Assembly (NCBI RefSeq): GCF_907164915.1
Contig: NC_061867.1
Coordinates: 52,083,852-52,147,851, forward strand
Direction: 5' to 3'
DNA length: 64,000 nucleotides
From: Impatiens glandulifera
Taxonomy: Eukaryota > Streptophyta > Magnoliopsida > Ericales > Balsaminaceae
A program made the translations under genes and the position numbers. Each line of letters begins with the position of its first letter. The first letter of the stretch is position 1. Shown here piece by piece: positions 35,885-48,529 of the stretch. The notes under the pieces were generated by a model. It was not told the origin of the DNA. It did no database searches and saw only the letters and a list, made by a program, of their open reading frames with translations.

Positions 35885-36443
35885 AACAATATATTTGAGG
35901 TAAAAATGTAAAAATAGCATTATCGATGAACAAGCTGAACCATCTTGTAAATTTTCCCGATTTAACCCACGGTGAGTTTTCACTTTAATCTAAATCTACT
36001 CATAAACTCGACAAAATAAACTCAAAGAGTTTGACTACCTTACCTTATGATTAGTAATTTAAATACTCTTGGCCAAATGAAAAAAGAAAAATTAACTTTA
36101 ATAGATGCACTATTATTATGAAAGGGAAATGTAATAAAACTATATTTCCTTAGAAGAATAACAGAAGATTGTTCAGCCTTGTCTATTAGTTACCCAAAAT
36201 TAAGAATATAAAATAAAAAACAGAATAGATTTCAGAAACTAAAGCCTATACTAATAATAATGTCTCAAACCCTAATAAGCAAAGTTTCAATATTAATCCA
36301 ATACAATTGCTCCATTTAAATCTTTACCCTCTTAACACAGATGGATAAATTAAATAAATCATATGATTCTACAATTTATTTGCCATTTTCCCGAAAAACG
36401 TGTTTCTTCGTTGTTGTTGTCGCCATCATGACATACCCGTAGT
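35885..36443. other. Intergenic DNA and 3' side of the - strand transporter
   Basis: No gene seen. The part next to 36443 would hold the 3' untranslated region of the transporter read from the - strand. Confidence 0.4.
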
Positions 36444-39400
36444 TTATGGGTTAAACGGTTCGTCCTCTCCTAGATTGGTCTCCCTCCATTCTTGAGGCTC
36501 TGTTCGAATATGCGAAACAAAAATATGAATAATAATATCTAAATTAAATGAAATGAAAATGTTCGTTTTAATTGGACTTACTTGGCTTTTGAATTTCGGA
36601 AATCACCATCAAACGCTTCTGCAATATACACGCGACTAGAAGGAAGAACGAACACATCCCGAACATGAACATAATCGGGAAGGCATCAACCTTAAAGAGA
36701 AAAAAATATGTTACACATTGTCAGAATCATGATCCAAATAACCAACTTAATATCTTTTTAAAAAAAAAAATTAATTTCAATAAATTACATCAAATAAACA
36801 AGTTTCCGAGCATGTTTATAAAAAAACTTTACTTTTATTTATGTTTATAAAAAAAACTTTACTTTTATCTGTCCTATCACTTAATTTATTAACTAAAATA
36901 TTAAAAATAATTTTAATTTCAAATTCAAAAGGAAATTTCAGTAATTTAACCTACATAATCCCCCAAAACCTATTTATCATCAAATAAGATTTTAATTTCA
37001 TGACTTAAATTTTGTTCAAATAACCCTATGCATGAAACAAGTTCTAATAATATGAATGTTTAGGGTTTTAAGGATGAAGTATTTATCTTACGTTGTATAG
37101 CACGACACACACGAAGATGTTGAGAGGTATTCGGAAGAAGTTCATGATCGTGCTTCGAGCCTCTTCGGGAATATATTGAGATCTCATCTTCATGATTGAC
37201 GGCCAGAATATCCCCACACATGCCTCGAAAACGCAGAATCCAATAAGCTGGACCGACCCTGAGAACGTTATGCTACCACCTTTCACACCCGTAGATGGTA
37301 ACAAGAACTGTTTTCATACATAACATAACAAACCACATTATTCCTCTTAGCAAAAAAAAAACAAATTATTGAGATTGAAACAAATTATTGAGTCTTACAC
37401 TTGTTAAGACAGGAATAAAGAGAGCCACAGATGCAATACCGAACACGAACTGCATATAGCTCTCGACTCTGAGAGTCGATGAAGGAGTCATCAATCTGGA
37501 TGCGGTTGAGCTTCCCAACATCGAAGCCATCATGAAAGTAGCAAAAATAAAACCATGAGGAATGTCTTCTCCGTTTGGACTAAGAGCCGGGGTCCATAGG
37601 AATACAAACGTGTACATTGAACCTTCGAATAATGATTGGATGGCACCGAGCAATGCGATTTTTCCATCTAGTTCAAGAAAAAACACAAAGTTAAGGGTGG
37701 AATACTGAGTTTTTATTGTCAATCTGAAACATAAATGCTGAATTAATCAAATTAAAATATCTAAATTTTAAGTAATTGGTAATATAACTCATCTCATAAA
37801 ATGTGGAGCTAATCTAGGTTTTGGTAAAACTCATCAAATGAATTGATTTCAAATAAGGACTTAATAATATAGATTAACTAACAAGTTGTACTATGAAACA
37901 CTGTCTAAATTTGTTGTGCTAGCTTATTACTCCAAGATAAAACATAAAACAAAATTCAATATATTTTTTTTTTGAAAGGGAACTTGAATGTTCTATGATC
38001 TAAAACGATCCTAAATAACCAGACAAGTTTGGTTGTATGAGTTCTTACGTAGAAACTTTAAATGTTTTATAAATACATCTTTCTCTTTGGATCGATGTGT
38101 GTATGTATGATGTCACACTTCTATCGCAGCCAACAAATCTTTAAAAACAGTTGGTTCAAGAGATTAACCTGAGGCAATGATGACTGCGGCGTCCTTGAAT
38201 TGTGTAAGAAGGTCCTTGTTTTCAGAAGGGTCGCCATAATTCTCAGTCCAAGATGACATGATAATTGCCATCCCAACAGCAAGAAAACAGGCAGCCGCAT
38301 CAAAGGGAGCAACGGGTCCAAGGGTTAATGTCTCAACAAGGAGATTCCCAAACAAACCAGCCAAAATTGCAACCAACCCATTGCCAAGAAATATTGCCTT
38401 TGAGAATGTCACTGACAGCCATTGTTGATCATAACCTCTCTGTACAAATCAATCAAAATCATATATAAAACACAATGATGACAATGACCCTACTCACAAA
38501 AAAACATTATCAAGATCCATACAATCTAGATGAGAAACTGTCAATAAATTTAGAAATAGTCAAAATAAGTTCTTACTTCATCTTGTAAAAACACTTATGT
38601 TTCAATATCTAGATCATAATTCAGCCAATACATTCTAAATCTATGTCAGCCTAAGTCCAGTTTCCAGATGAGAAATCTAACGACCAATATAAGATCTTCT
38701 TCACCTTGTAAAAGCACTTATGATTCTATATCACGATCCAAATCCATACAAGAAACAACCAATAAAAACACAATGATGACAATGACCCTACTCGCAAAGA
38801 TCCATACAATCTATATGAGAGACTGTCAATAAACTTAGAAATAGTCAAAATAAGTTCTTCACTACATTCATATAACACTTCATCTTGTAAAAACACTTAT
38901 GTTTCAATATCTAGATCATAATTCAGCCAATAGATTTCTAAACCTGTGTCAGCCTAAGTCCAATTTCCAGAAGAGAAATCTAACAACCAATGTAAGATCT
39001 TCTTCACCTTGTAAAAACGCACTTATGATTTTATATCAAGATCCAAATCCATACAAGAAACAACCAATAAATTTCTAAATTCCAGGCATCAAATACATTG
39101 ATAGAAGAACACTTCACCTTGTTGTGTTCAGCAACTAGCCACGATTCGAATGCGGAAAACAATAGAGAAGTGGCGATTCCTCCCAAAACTCGGCCAACCA
39201 TTAAGACCTTATATTGAGGAGAATGCTTAGTGATGCAGCTTAGTATGTAAGTAATGCAGTAAGTAATACTTGCCCTCTTCCTTCCCCTGAAATTTGTTTA
39301 ACCAAAATCAAATTCCTCATTTTTCATTAAAGAAAACAAATGAAGAAAGTGTTAATATTTATTTACTGTTTATCAGCTAGAGATCCAACAATTGTTCCAA

Positions 39401-39771
39401 ATAGCATTGAAGATCCAAACCCAGCTATAAAAAGCTGTCCAATCTCTCCTTTTGTGAATCCATACACACTGTAAAGATAATACACATACGGCCCCTGCAA
39501 CCAATCACCAGCTGCAGCAAAATTCAAAATTTTTAAACCAGATCTGATTGTTCGAGCCACGGATCCAAACAATTCAACTCAGATCTGAAACGGAAATGAA
39601 AGAAATGATAGAATGCATACCCATCATAAGAGAGTAAACAACAAGATAATTGTTCTTGAATGAATTGAAAGCAGAGGAAGTATTGATGCGATCTTTGCTT
39701 GTCTTGCTGAGCTCCAATGCAAGAACAATCGCTCCAAATCCACCGAAAACAAAGTAGTAAAAGAACTCCAT
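36444..39771 (-). CDS. Major facilitator transporter, MFSD5 / molybdate transporter 2 type
   Basis: On the - strand the exons, in order, are 39621-39771, 39367-39511, 39118-39286, 38169-38439, 37399-37667, 37092-37307, 36582-36690, 36444-36499. They give 461 residues, the usual length of plant members, with all introns GT-AG. The protein begins MEFFYYFVFGGFGAI, a membrane helix, and has about 12 hydrophobic spans. The MFS motif A is present as GSLADKQGRKR (residues 93-103), between spans 2 and 3. Other family words are GDWLQGPYVYYLY (52-64) and FESWLVAEHN. The protein ends in a hydrophilic tail (EDEPFNP). The animal and algal relatives move molybdate; plant members are annotated by similarity only, so the substrate is uncertain. 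Intron 3 holds a 300-bp tandem duplication. No damage is seen. Confidence 0.92.
38470..39080. repeat. 300-bp tandem duplication in intron 3 of the MFS gene
   Basis: Copy 1 spans about 38470-38766 and copy 2 about 38767-39080. Both begin CACAATGATGACAATGACCC and end near ATACAAGAAACAACCAATAA. Copy 2 carries an extra CACTACATTCATATAACA. Identity is high, so the event is fairly recent; the exons are unaffected. Confidence 0.92.
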
Positions 39772-40329
39772 TGTTGATTCTCTGTTTTCGAAGATGAATC
39801 AATGGATCGATCGATCTGGGTATCGGTAGAAATATATCAAGTGTGAATCTTGTGTATAAGTAGTGCGTGCCAGTGCCTTGCTTAAACGGTCGTTAGTAAA
39901 AAACTATAAATATAATATGTGTACGTGTAGAGGGAAGAGAGTGGTGAGAGAGTAACGTCATCTTCATCCCTTCGATAAGGACTGGTCAATTGATTTCCAT
40001 TGCAACCGACGGATTCATCTTGGATCTGAAGCCCCTTCTTCTTCAATTTAAAGAACCAATTTTTTATTCAATTAAAGTCAATGGATTTTTTGGATTTTGA
40101 TGCTTTTAACCCTTATTCTATATCTTGATTTTTATAATTATTTTCTGAATTTTTGTGAGATTAAAGATTTTATCAAATTGTTAGAATTAGGTAAATGAAA
40201 ATTAATATTTAAAGACTATTTTATTCTTTATGATATCATTTTCTAATATGTAATGAAGTTAATGATAAGATTTATAAACTCTCTGTTTAAAATGTTCTCG
40301 GATGGATTCACATTATTAGTAAGTTGATC
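39772..40329 (-). promoter_or_regulatory. Upstream region of the MFS gene; contains a segment shared with 53613-53760
   Basis: Read on the - strand this is the 5' side of the transporter. At 40021-40160 it holds TTTTTTATTCAATTAAAGTC, AATGGAT and further matches to DNA just upstream of the aldolase start (53638-53760), in the same orientation relative to each gene. No defined promoter element stands out. Confidence 0.5.
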
Positions 40330-42905
40330 GATATGTGTAAGAGAAAAATTGGGACACGCCAGCGAGCGAAATAGAGATAAATGGTTAAGAGTTGGGATAG
40401 AAACACTAAGTTTTTTCATGGAATCTTTAACGCGCAAAAGAAATTTAATATGATTAATTTGACCTCGATCGATGGGAAATTCATGAAAGTGAACTAGAAA
40501 TCTATGCGAGTGTTGTCAAATTTTATAAGTTTGTTTGAGGAGTCATTTAAGATCAGACATAAACTGAATGATATTATTTTTTATTCAACTAATATAGCGT
40601 AAAAACATATGTTGAAGGCTTATTTTTCGACGAAAGAGGTTGATGAGGTCATTAAGGGTGCAGAAGTGATGAAGCATCGGTCTGCGACAAGTTTTTTTGG
40701 TATTTTTTAAGAAGGCGTGACATTTTTTAAAACTGGAATTATAGAAACAATTTATCATTTTTCATTATTTGACAAGAGTTAGAACTATATTTTGATATGT
40801 CTCATTCGTAAAGCTTTATGGACTATTGATGTAAAGAACTTTAGGTTTATCATCTCGTTTTGTCTTTCAATAAGTTTGTTGCAAAATGTTTGACCAACAT
40901 GTTGCAAAGGGTGTTAAAGAGAGTCATATCTAGTAATCAGATAACGTTCATCAAATGTTAACAAATCTATGATGTCGTATTAATAATCAATGAGTACAAT
41001 GACTTAACTAATTTAGGAGGTGACAAATGTGTTTTTGTCAAGTTAGACATTGAAAAAGTGTATGATCATGTCAATTGAGAGTTTTTGTTTGCTGTAATGG
41101 ACATAATAAGAATGACTGCAAAATGGATTGGTTGAATTATATTTACCTCTCGATGGTTAAGTTTTATGTCATTGTTAATAAGAGTTCTTAGAGATTTTTC
41201 GAGAGCTCCCGATGGATTAGACAAGGTAATCCACTATCTCCTTTCTTGTTCGTCATTATTATGGAACCCTCTAAAAAATGGTGTCTTTCGCAGAAAACTC
41301 GAGACTCGTCTGTGGAGTGAGTTGTGGGTTAAGAAGATATCATTTTTTAATATCACATTTGTTTTTCGCTATTGACACGCTTTACATGGTTCAAGATACC
41401 TACATGAATATTAAACACCTTTAGGATATTTTATGGTTATTCGGTAAATGTTGCGGTTTTTGAGTTAATCTTAATAAGTCATACTCAGATTCTGTTTCGA
41501 ATAGAAAATGACGAGGTTGGAAAATGTATTGAGTTCAAAATTTGTGGTCTTATGTCAACCTATCTTGGTATGTCATTGGGTGCTAAATTACGATCTAAGG
41601 TCTTTTAGGACCCGATTATCACTAAAATTGAATGCAACTGTCTAGATGGAAAATCAAAATAATCTCGAAAATGAGTTGGTTAATCATCATTAAGAGGGTG
41701 TTGTCTTTTATGCCCACATATATGATGTCTCTATTCATTCTCCATAAGAGTGTAGCGGTGAAAATGAAGAGAATAATATATGTATTTATGGGAATCTTCT
41801 AACTCATCGTTTTATTATATAGTTAGTTGGGATAAGGTTAAATGTTTTAAAGATCAAGGAGGTCTAAATATTCAAGATTTTGTTTCTTTAATAAGGCTTT
41901 TCTATCAAAATTGTGTAGTAGATTTGCAATGGAGTCAAATAGTCTTTGATCATCGATGATCATATGTAATTATGGTCATGATTGATCTGGTTGTTTCACT
42001 AAAATGTCTAATTATCCAACGGGGTATAGAATTTGGAGACAAATTTATTCTATGTGGAAAATTTTTGTGAGCATTCTATATTCATTGTGGGGGATGGTTC
42101 TTCGATCAGTTTCTGGGATGACATTTGGTGTAGCGTCAAGAGTTTAGATACGACGTATCCTAAGATTACTTCCATTGTTATATGTAAAAATATCACAGTA
42201 GAAGGCATGTTTGACCACCGGTCTAGTGGTTTCGTTAGCTGAATTAGATATATAAAGAAATTAAACTTATATTGGTTTTATTCTATAATAATGTTTTACT
42301 TTTGATAGGACACAAACAAGTGTCCCCGTCTGAACAAGAAGATATGCGTTGACAAAACTTGAATAGTTTTCATGTGGGACATTGCTACAATTTGTTCGCT
42401 AATATGATTACATGTCATTTTTATTGGGAGAAACATTGAGAGTCAAAGATTCAATCCAAGATCTTGTTATTTGGATAAAGCGTTATTCACGGTGGTATTT
42501 TTACAAATGATATGTGTATGAAAAATGTTGTATTATGGTTAGTCGTATGTGTCACCAGAAAGTTAAATCGACAACTCACTTACTTTTATATTGTCGAGAG
42601 TGACTAGTATTTGAAGTCTTTTGTAAAATATTACTGAGATTCATTGGGTAGTTGCTGAAAAGTTTGGATTAATGTAGCCGATATGGCATGCCTACATAAT
42701 TGAGTTACCTTTTAATTTTTTTTGGGTGAATATCTCATTGGAGAGAAATCGTCAAACTTTCAATGATCGTAGTCGTCCGATATGTATCATTCATAATGCT
42801 CATCGAGAAAAACGATTAACTCCCTACCGACTTTCCAGAACGAGTCTCAAAAAGTGTAATAATAATATTTACGAGCTCGATAACCTATTGAGTAACGTTT
42901 TTTAA
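40330..42905 (+). pseudogene. Decayed L1-type LINE retrotransposon
   Basis: Broken frames on the + strand spell recognisable pieces of a plant non-LTR ORF2 in order. The endonuclease-RT linker (DRNTKFFHG near 40397) comes first. Reverse transcriptase follows: the FRPIS region near 40850, KLDIEKVYDHVN near 41040, and a form of the GLRQGNPLSPFLF word near 41215. Next is the SFMPTYMMSLF region near 41705. Last comes the zinc-finger/RNase-side domain (VGDGSSISFWDDIWC at about 42093-42137). Many stops and frameshifts interrupt it. The catalytic Tyr-Ala/Val-Asp-Asp motif is not readable. The 5' end is missing. The 3' tail is shared with 28415-28590. It is dead. Confidence 0.85.
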
Positions 42906-43148
42906 TGTTGTGTTGTGTTTAAACGATTTTTATCATTTTTAATAAACATTTTTATAAAAAAATAATTTATAATACTAACCAATTAAGTTATTCGCATCTT
43001 ATTAAATTAAACTAAGTCTAATTTAATATGCGTTTTATTTTAAAAATGAAGTAATTTTATATAATATTTATGAAATGAATTTATATCAAATTAGGGAGCT
43101 TAGTATGTTGTAGTATTTTAAGAATAAAACAACTTAAGCATTAACAAA

Positions 43149-43189
<41 letters not shown>

Positions 43190-43532
43190 ATATTAATATA
43201 ATTTAAGTTTTGCAGACTCTCATTTCTAATTTGACCGTCCATTATTCATGAATATCAAATATACAATCATACTTTTTAATCATCACATTAATCAGATATA
43301 GTCTTTTGATACCCGATAAATTGACATATTAGTGTCGGATGTATGATTGATTCAAATTACTGAGTATTTATTTTATAATAACAATTGTTTGAATTTGTTA
43401 CTATGTTAATATTTTTTTTAAATATAAATTTGTAGATGTATTTCAATATGCAGGGATGCTTGGTACGTGATTTTTGTACTCAGAAATGAGAAAGGGAATA
43501 AAATGAAGTGTTTAGTTGATGAGTTTCATTCC
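42906..43532. other. AT-rich DNA between the LINE relic and the copia element
   Basis: Nothing coding. Contains an (AT)n run at 43157-43187. The last bases before 43533 (ATTCC) are the left flank of the copia insertion. Confidence 0.5.
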
Positions 43533-43853
43533 TCTAAACTTCAAGAATTAGCAAAGCTATGAGCAGTTATAGAGAGGGATTGAAGAATAAGAACAAGAGA
43601 TATTGAGAGAAAAACCCGTAACGGATTTGTGATTTTATTATCTATTTATATAGCCACAAATCCATTATAGGTACCAACTGTGCTAAAGAGGTATCTGAAC
43701 TAATTTAAATACAATGTGTCATAAACTTTATAACTGACACTAACTAACCAATATATTGTTGTAACTTCTATTAACAAATAATACAATTAGTTAACTCAAG
43801 TTAACTAATATTAAACACAATTAACTAACATAATAATAACTATTTCTTCTACA
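43533..43853 (-). repeat. 3' LTR of the copia element
   Basis: Begins TGTAGAAGAAATAG on the - strand at 43853 and ends TTTAGA at 43533. It is directly preceded (43854-43866) by the purine tract CTTGAGGGGGGAG, the plus-strand primer. A TATA box (CTATATAAATAG) lies near 43640 on the - strand. Confidence 0.93.
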
Positions 43854-44924
43854 CTCCCCCCTCAAGATGAAAATCTTGTAGTTGAAGTTTCTGTCTAAGA
43901 TTTAAGAATTGATTTGTTTCAAATGTCTTGGTGAAAATATCTGCAACCTGCATACTAGAAGGCACATGTATTAGTGATATAAAACCTGACTTGTATTTAT
44001 TCCTAACCACATGGAAATCAATATCGATATGTTTCGTTCGTTCATGAAACACCGAATTTTCTGTAATGTGTATGGCTGCTTTGTTATCACAATGAAGTGC
44101 AATCGGCAAATCAACCTAAATCTTAAGATCATTAAGAAGATATGTTAACCATTGCAATTCACAAACTGTTGCAGCTAAACTACGGTATTCAGCTTCAGCT
44201 GAAGAACGCGAAACAGTTTGTTGTTTCTTTGTTTTTCAAGCTACAAGTGAATTACCAACAAATATACAATACCCTGTTAATGATTTTCTAGAATCTAAAC
44301 AAGATCCCCAATCACTATCAGAATATGCACACAATTTAACACAATTATTTGATGAATAAAATACTCCTAAAGATGGAGTTCCTTTCAAATACTTGACTAC
44401 TTGTATAGCTGCCTCAAAATGAGATTTAAAAGGTTTGTTTAAAAATTGACTTAGTTGTTGAACACAATAAGCAATGTCGGGTCGGGTAAAATTTAAATAT
44501 AATAACCTGCCAACAAGTCTTCTGTATTGGTTAACATCACATAATTCATCATTAATAGGATCATTAACAAGCTTTAACCCTTTTATCATAGGAGTTGTTG
44601 CAGGTTTAAAAGTAATCAAACCTAGATCAGAAATAAGATCCAAAATATACTTCCTTTGGTTCACATGTATACCTGTCTCATTATGTATGATTTCTAATCC
44701 TAAGAAAAACTTAGCATTACCAAGATCCTTAATGAAATATTTAGAATCAACAATACTCTTAACATATTCAATGTCTTGTAAAGAATTACCTGCCAACAAG
44801 ATGTCATCAACATATAATAGTAAACATGTAATTTGTTCTTCTATTCTTTTAATGAATAGACAATGATCATTTTCAGATTGTAAAAATCCAATATTTGAAA
44901 GACTTTTAGAAATTTCAGAATGCC
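43849..44924 (-). pseudogene. Copia pol, second part: end of reverse transcriptase and RNase H
   Basis: Continues the RT after the hAT insertion. The catalytic YVDD lies at about 44805-44820, followed by DLGNAKFFLGLEI and the SDSDWGSC start of RNase H. RNase H also shows [19 protein letters not shown] and VADIFTK near the end. Two in-frame stops (near 44235 and 44112) interrupt it. Domain order and motifs are typical of Ty1/copia. It is non-functional as it stands. Confidence 0.9.
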
Positions 44925-44932
44925 ATTGTCTT

Positions 44933-47445
44933 TAGGGGTGAGCAAACGGGTAAATCCAATCCGTATTACCCAACCCATATTCAACCCAAATTAAATTTAC
45001 CCAACCCATAATTCAACCCATATTATTTACTAATATGGGTTGGGTATGAGTTGGGTAACCCAAATTATTTTTATTTTATTTTTTATTTAACATGTATTTG
45101 ACTCATTTAACACATTTTTATTCATTTAACACGTTTTTCACGTTTTTAACATTTTTAATACGTTTTCACACGTTTAACACGTTTTGACACGTTTAACACG
45201 TTTTTGGCACGTTTAACACATTTTTTACACGTTGAACACGTTTTTTTTTATGTTTTTGGCATGTTTAACACGTTTTTAACACGTTTAACACAATTTTGAC
45301 ACGTTTTTTCATGTTTTCGACACGTTTAACACATTTTGACACATTTTTGACCGTTTAACACGTTTTGACACATTTAACATATTTTCACATTTTAGACACG
45401 TTTCACACGTTTTTCACGTTTTTGGCACGTTTTAACATGTTTAACACGTTTTCCACGTTTTTGACACGTTTAACATGTTTTCGACACGTTTAATACGTTT
45501 TTCACATTATTGACACATTTTTCACATTTCTGGCACGTTTAACACGTTTTGACACGTTTAACACGTTTTCCACGTTTTGAGACGTTTAACATATTTTTGA
45601 CACATTTTTCACGTTTTTGGCACGTTTAACACATTTTGACATGTTTAACATGTTTTTCACACATTCAACACGTTTAACACACTTGACACGTTGGAACACT
45701 GTTTTCATGTTTTGACAAGTTTAACACGTTTGACACATTTTTCACGATAACGACACATTTAACACATTTTGACACATTTTTCATGTTTTTGGCACGTTTA
45801 ACACGTTTTGACACATATTCCACGTTTTTGGCACGTTTAACACGTTTTCCCCGTTTTTGGCACATTTTGATGCGTTTAACACGTTTTTGACACGTTTAAG
45901 ATGTTTTCCACATTTCTGACACATTTAATACGTTTTCACACGTTTAATGTCAAACGTGTGAAAAACATATTAAACGTGTCAAAAATGCCAAAAATATGTT
46001 AAACGTGACAAAGACGTGTTAAAACTTATCAAAAACGTGTTAACGTGCAAAAAAATATGTTAAACATGTCAAAAATATGTTAAATGTGTAAAATGTGTTA
46101 AAATGTCAAAAACGTGTTAAACGTGTCAAAAACGTAAAAAACGTGTTAAACATGTTACAAACGTATTAAACATGTTACAAACATGTTAAACGAGTTAAGA
46201 ATGTGAAAAACGTGAAAACATGTTAAACATGTCAAAAACGTATTAAACGTACCAAAATGTGAAAAACGTGTCAGATATTTCAAAAACGTGTTTAACATGC
46301 CAAAAACGTGAAAAACATATTAAATGTGTGAAACATGCGTTAAATGTGTGAAAAACGTGTGAAACTTGTTAAACATATCAAAAACGTGTTAAAATGTTAA
46401 AAAAGTGTTAAACGTGCCAAAAACGTGAAAACCGTGATAAACTTATCAAAAACGTGTTAACGTGTTAGTTATGTTAAAAACGTGTTAAACGTGCCAAAAA
46501 CATAAAAAAAATGTGTTGTATTTGTCAAAAACGCGTTAAACGTATTAAACATGTCAAAAACGTGTTAAACGTGACAAAAACGTGTTATTAGTATGAAAAC
46601 GTGTTAAATATGTCAAAAACTTGTTAAACGTGTCAAAAACGTAAAAATGTGTTAAACGTGATAAAATATTAAAAACGTGTGAAAACGTGTTAAACGTGTG
46701 AAAAACGTGTTAAACATATCAAAAACATGTTAAAATGTCAAAAACGTGTTAAACGTGCCAAAAACGTGAAAATCGTGTTAAACTTATCAAAAACGTGTTA
46801 ACGTGTTGAATTTGTTAAAAACGTGTTAAACGTGCCAAAAACGTTAAAAACGTGTTAAACTTATCAAAAACGCGTTAAACGTATTAAACATGTTAAAAAC
46901 GTGTTCAACGTGACAAAAACATGAAAAACGTGTTATTAGAGTGAAAATATGTTTAAAATGTAAAAAACGTGTTAAACGTGTCAAAAACGTGAAAATGTGT
47001 CAAAAATGTTAAAACGTGTGAAAAACGTGTTAAACGTATGAAAAACGTGTTAAATGTGTGAAAAACGTGTTAAACGTGTGAAAAACGTGTGAAAAACATG
47101 TTAAACGTGTGAAAAACATGTTATAAGTGAAACGTGTTAAAAATATTATAAACGTGTTAGATATGTGCAAAACGTGTTAAACGTATGAAAAATATGTTAA
47201 ACATGTCAAAAACGTGTTCGACTTAAAGTTGGAAGATGATTAGTTTATATTGGATTAATAATAGAGAATTAAACTAAATTTATATAATTTGGGTAATTTG
47301 AGTAACCCTAACCCAACCCAAATTAAACTCAACACATACTCAACCCAACCCATACTCAACCCAACCCATATTAACCAACCCAAATTAATATTTTGGGTTT
47401 GGGTTATGGTTGGGTTTGGGTAAACCCATATTATGCTCACCCCTA
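44933..47445. mobile_element. Non-autonomous hAT element with a giant inverted minisatellite, nested in copia RT
   Basis: Perfect 8-bp target duplication ATTGTCTT at 44925-44932 and 47446-47453. Terminal inverted repeats TAGGGGTGAGCA are identical at both ends. Subterminal ACCCAACCCATA words follow on both sides. The 2.5-kb body encodes nothing: it is a long array of TTTAACACGTTTTTGACACG-like units whose direction flips at about 45949. The whole element can therefore fold into one imperfect hairpin of about 1 kb per arm. It splits the copia reverse transcriptase and is younger than that element. Confidence 0.95.
45100..47215. repeat. Inverted minisatellite array (ACGT-core units)
   Basis: Left arm (about 45100-45945) reads units such as GACACGTTTAACACGTTTTT; right arm (45952-47215) reads the reverse complement, AAAAACGTGTTAAACGTGTC. 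The centre is a perfect 13-bp stem TTTTCACACGTTT / AAACGTGTGAAAA (45933-45945 and 45952-45964) around the 6-nt loop AATGTC. Units are about 20 bp and degenerate. The density of ACGT cores is extreme. Confidence 0.93.
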
Positions 47446-47453
47446 ATTGTCTT

Positions 47454-48514
47454 GAAGATTGTTTCAGTCCATATAAACTTTTATTAATTTTACATACTTG
47501 ATTTGGAAATTCACACTTTAAACCTTCTGGAATAGACATGTACACATCTTCATCAAGACAGCCATGCAAAAAAGCATTATTTACATCAATATGATGCAAA
47601 TGCCATTTATTTGCAGCTGTCAAAGCAAGTAATAATCTAACAGTGACATTCTTTGCCACTGGTGCAAAACTTTGATGAAAATCAACACCATCAATCTGAT
47701 TATATCCCTTTGCCACTAAACGAGCTTTGTATTTATTTATACTACCATCATCATGAAATTTTGTTTTATAAATCCATTTACAACCTATCTTTTTCTTACC
47801 TTTGGGTAATTGTGTAAAAGTCCAAGTATTATTTTTAATCAAAGCATCAAGTTCTAACTCCATTGCTTCAATCCAATCTGGATTTGAAGCAGCTTGTTTA
47901 TAGGAAATTGGATCATTTGATTGATCAATATTTCCTAAAAAATCTGTATAAGCTAGATCATTACATACTGTGATGAAAGGAAATGTTGTAGGTAATAAAT
48001 TTTTAACATTTTTTTTCAATACTTCAGCATGATTAGTATAATCCTGCATCCAGGATGGTGCATGTGAAGTCCTAGAACTTCTTCTTAATGAACTCTCTGG
48101 TTTATCAGATGGCAAAGATTTTTTAACTTGAATTTCATCAAAAATTTCAAGTGGAATATTTTCAGTTTGAATGTCAGCAGAAGGTTCAATGATATCATTT
48201 TTTTGATGCTCTTCTATGCTTACATTTTCAATTTCATCATAGAAAAAAGATGGATAATTAATAAATTTCTTTTTAGTAGAATCTGATGAATTATTATCTT
48301 TCATGAATGGAAATATTTCCTCATGGAAGATCACATCTCTAGAAACAGTTATAATTCCAGTTTCTAATTCATATACATTATATACTTTTTTATTCATGGG
48401 ATATCCAATAAAGACACACTTATTTCTTGATTTTTGAGGCAAAACATTTGTAACATAGCATAAGCATCCAAAAATTCTAAGAAAATTATAATCTGGATTA
48501 GATTTATTAAGCAT
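47454..48514 (-). pseudogene. Copia pol, first part of reverse transcriptase
   Basis: The frame read down from 48514 holds the integrase C-terminal region (NFLRIFGCLCYV, KCVFIGYP) and a hydrophilic linker. The RT start follows (NPDWIEAMELELDAL, GCKWIYKTKF, YKARLVAKGYNQ, VDFHQSFAPVAK, HHIDVNNAFLHG). It ends at SLYGLKQSSRQ, where the hAT element is inserted; the frame then runs on by chance into hAT sequence. Confidence 0.92.
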
Positions 48515-48529
48515 ATAAATTGGAGAATT

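Noticed and set aside
44474..44866. 130-codon + strand frame
   Set aside because: Lies antisense to copia RT, whose motifs are clear on the other strand.
45674..45865. 63-codon - strand frame rich in KRVKRAKN repeats
   Set aside because: A by-product of the 20-bp array in the hAT element.
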